A stretch of DNA of 64,000 bases from NCBI RefSeq assembly GCF_014196505.1, contig NZ_JACIDW010000019.1:1-64000 (forward strand), read 5' to 3'. Positions 62,824 through 64,000 of this stretch are shown in pieces. The translations under genes and the position numbers were made by a program. Every line of letters starts with the position of its first letter. The first letter of the stretch is position 1. The notes beneath the pieces were generated by a model. It did no database searches. It had not been told where the DNA came from and saw nothing but the letters and a program-made list of their open reading frames with translations. The DNA is from Rhizobium metallidurans (GTDB lineage: Bacteria > Pseudomonadota > Alphaproteobacteria > Rhizobiales > Rhizobiaceae).

Positions 62824-63951
62824 ATGGACGTTCGCGCCGCTGTTGCCGTACAGGCAGGAAAACCACTCGAAGTGATGACCGTGCAGCTCGAAGGCCCCAA
62901 GGCCGGCGAAGTGCTGATCGAGGTGAAGGCCACGGGCATCTGCCACACCGACGACTTCACGCTCTCGGGCGCCGACCCGGAAGGCCTGTTCCCGGCGATC
63001 CTCGGCCATGAAGGCGCCGGTATCGTCATCGACGTCGGCCCCGGCGTCACCTCGCTGAAGAAGGGCGACCACGTCATTCCGCTCTACACGCCGGAATGCC
63101 GCGAATGCTACTCCTGCACCTCGCGCAAGACCAACCTCTGCACCTCGATCCGCTCGACCCAGGGCCAGGGCGTCATGCCTGACGGCACCTCGCGCTTCTC
63201 GATCGGCAAGGACAAGATCCACCATTACATGGGCTGCTCGACCTTCGCGAACTTCACCGTTCTGCCGGAGATCGCGCTCGCCAAGATCAATCCCGACGCC
63301 CCCTTCGACAAGGTCTGCTACATCGGCTGCGGCGTGACGACAGGCATCGGCGCCGTCATCAACACCGCCAAGGTCGAGATCGGCTCCACAGCGATCGTCT
63401 TCGGCCTCGGCGGTATCGGCCTCAACGTTCTTCAGGGCCTGCGCCTTGCCGGCGCCGACATGATCATCGGCGTCGACATCAACCCTGACCGCAAGGCCTG
63501 GGGCGAGAAGTTCGGCATGACCCACTTCGTCAATCCGAAGGAAGTCGGCGACGACATCGTGCCCTATCTGGTCAACATGACGAAGCGCCACGGCGACCTG
63601 ATCGGCGGCGCCGACTACACCTTCGACTGCACCGGCAACACCAAGGTGATGCGCCAGGCGCTCGAAAGCTCGCATCGCGGCTGGGGCAAGTCGGTCATCA
63701 TCGGCGTCGCCGGCGCCGGCCAGGAAATCTCGACCCGTCCGTTCCAGCTGGTCACCGGCCGCAACTGGATGGGCACCGCCTTCGGCGGCGCGCGTGGCCG
63801 CACCGACGTGCCGAAGATCGTCGACTGGTACATGGAAGGCAAGATCCAGATCGATCCGATGATCACCCACACCATGCCGCTCGAAGACATCAACAAGGGC
63901 TTCGACCTCATGCACAAGGGTGAATCCATCCGCGGCGTCGTGGTCTATTGA
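62824..63951 (+). CDS. S-(hydroxymethyl)glutathione dehydrogenase / class III alcohol dehydrogenase
   Basis: Oxidises the formaldehyde-glutathione adduct (and reduces S-nitrosoglutathione). The 375-residue zinc enzyme has catalytic Cys in GICHTDD (C40), H62-E63 in GHEGAG, structural zinc cysteines in TPECRECYSCTSRKTNLC and the NAD-binding GLGGIGLNVLQG. GGAGAC precedes the ATG at 62824. A further gene seems to start at 63991. Confidence 0.95.
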   Translation: MDVRAAVAVQAGKPLEVMTVQLEGPKAGEVLIEVKATGICHTDDFTLSGADPEGLFPAILGHEGAGIVIDVGPGVTSLKKGDHVIPLYTPECRECYSCTSRKTNLCTSIRSTQGQGVMPDGTSRFSIGKDKIHHYMGCSTFANFTVLPEIALAKINPDAPFDKVCYIGCGVTTGIGAVINTAKVEIGSTAIVFGLGGIGLNVLQGLRLAGADMIIGVDINPDRKAWGEKFGMTHFVNPKEVGDDIVPYLVNMTKRHGDLIGGADYTFDCTGNTKVMRQALESSHRGWGKSVIIGVAGAGQEISTRPFQLVTGRNWMGTAFGGARGRTDVPKIVDWYMEGKIQIDPMITHTMPLEDINKGFDLMHKGESIRGVVVY

Positions 63952-63990
63952 TCACCCAGCCAAACTACACGGTCGATGCGCGGAGGCTCG

Positions 63991-64000
63991 ATGAGCTCTC
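63991..64000 (+). CDS. Possible start of the next gene, cut by the window edge
   Basis: GGAGG lies 5-6 bases before ATGAGCTCTC at the end of the window. It is 39 bases after the formaldehyde dehydrogenase stop. Only three codons are visible. In related bacteria the next gene is often S-formylglutathione hydrolase or a glutathione-dependent formaldehyde enzyme, but nothing here proves it. Confidence 0.3.

Overview
The window looks like chromosomal core DNA of a high-GC alphaproteobacterium of the Rhizobiales, probably Rhizobiaceae or a close neighbour. The signs are the gene order rlpA-dacF-tmk-holB-metG-tatD, the tgt-queA-ppi-ppi-coaD block, an Mla-type operon whose permease carries a STAS domain, a class II DAHP synthase beside Tad pilus genes and glutathione reductase, bluB under a cobalamin riboswitch, and the frequent use of GTG and TTG starts. 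The species cannot be named from this sequence. I see no insertion sequence, prophage, CRISPR array or replication origin.

Layout. 1-1250: two terminators, an AT-rich stretch with little in it, a small hypothetical gene and tRNA-Ser(TGA). 1425-6782: an envelope-modification island with two phosphoethanolamine transferases (EptA family), two membrane-anchored HCX5R phosphatases and a truncated PmrA-like response regulator; the second phosphatase has a PhoB-type tandem box in front of it. 7148-11451: a compact three-gene unit (RimK-like ATP-grasp protein, PLP fold type I protein, PLP group II decarboxylase) that looks like an uncharacterised small-molecule pathway. 11586-12248: an outer-membrane barrel resembling the rhizobial lipid A oxidase LpxQ. 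12475-20953: conserved housekeeping genes (rlpA, a dacF relative with altered active-site motifs, tmk, holB, a TauE/SafE permease, metG, tatD, an MBL-fold hydrolase).

21496-30811: an orphan siderophore-type ABC ATPase, an ABC exporter, two small envelope genes, then tgt, queA, two cyclophilins and coaD, followed by three very small membrane-protein genes and a GNAT acetyltransferase. 30841-34879: the minus-strand mlaE-F-D-lipoprotein operon for phospholipid transport. 34978-46542: an enolase-superfamily epimerase, an MFS transporter, an LpxH-like phosphoesterase, malic enzyme, a DUF2865 protein, riboswitch-bluB, a TolB-like propeller, an LTA-synthase-like phosphoglycerol transferase and a DUF1003 protein. 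46716-51963: TadE, TadG and vWA-TadG genes on either side of the class II DAHP synthase. 51986-63951: gor, a DUF2059 protein, rpiA, gph, a repeat-containing secreted protein, lipB, tRNA-Leu(GAG), a DMT transporter, an unknown gene, a propionyl-CoA carboxylase alpha-type gene, a site-2-protease fusion and glutathione-dependent formaldehyde dehydrogenase.

The recurring theme is cell-envelope remodelling: phosphoethanolamine and phosphoglycerol transfer, possible lipid A oxidation, Mla lipid transport and peptidoglycan enzymes. Sets of 11-bp-phased repeats near 3956-3995, 29434-29773 and 43934-43987 suggest that some of these genes answer to OmpR/PhoB-type response regulators. The most novel candidates are the ATP-grasp/PLP/PLP operon, the duplicated EptA-phosphatase pair, and the 11-bp-phased dyad elements that precede the tiny membrane-protein genes and share a 17-mer with the phosphoglycerol-transferase promoter.
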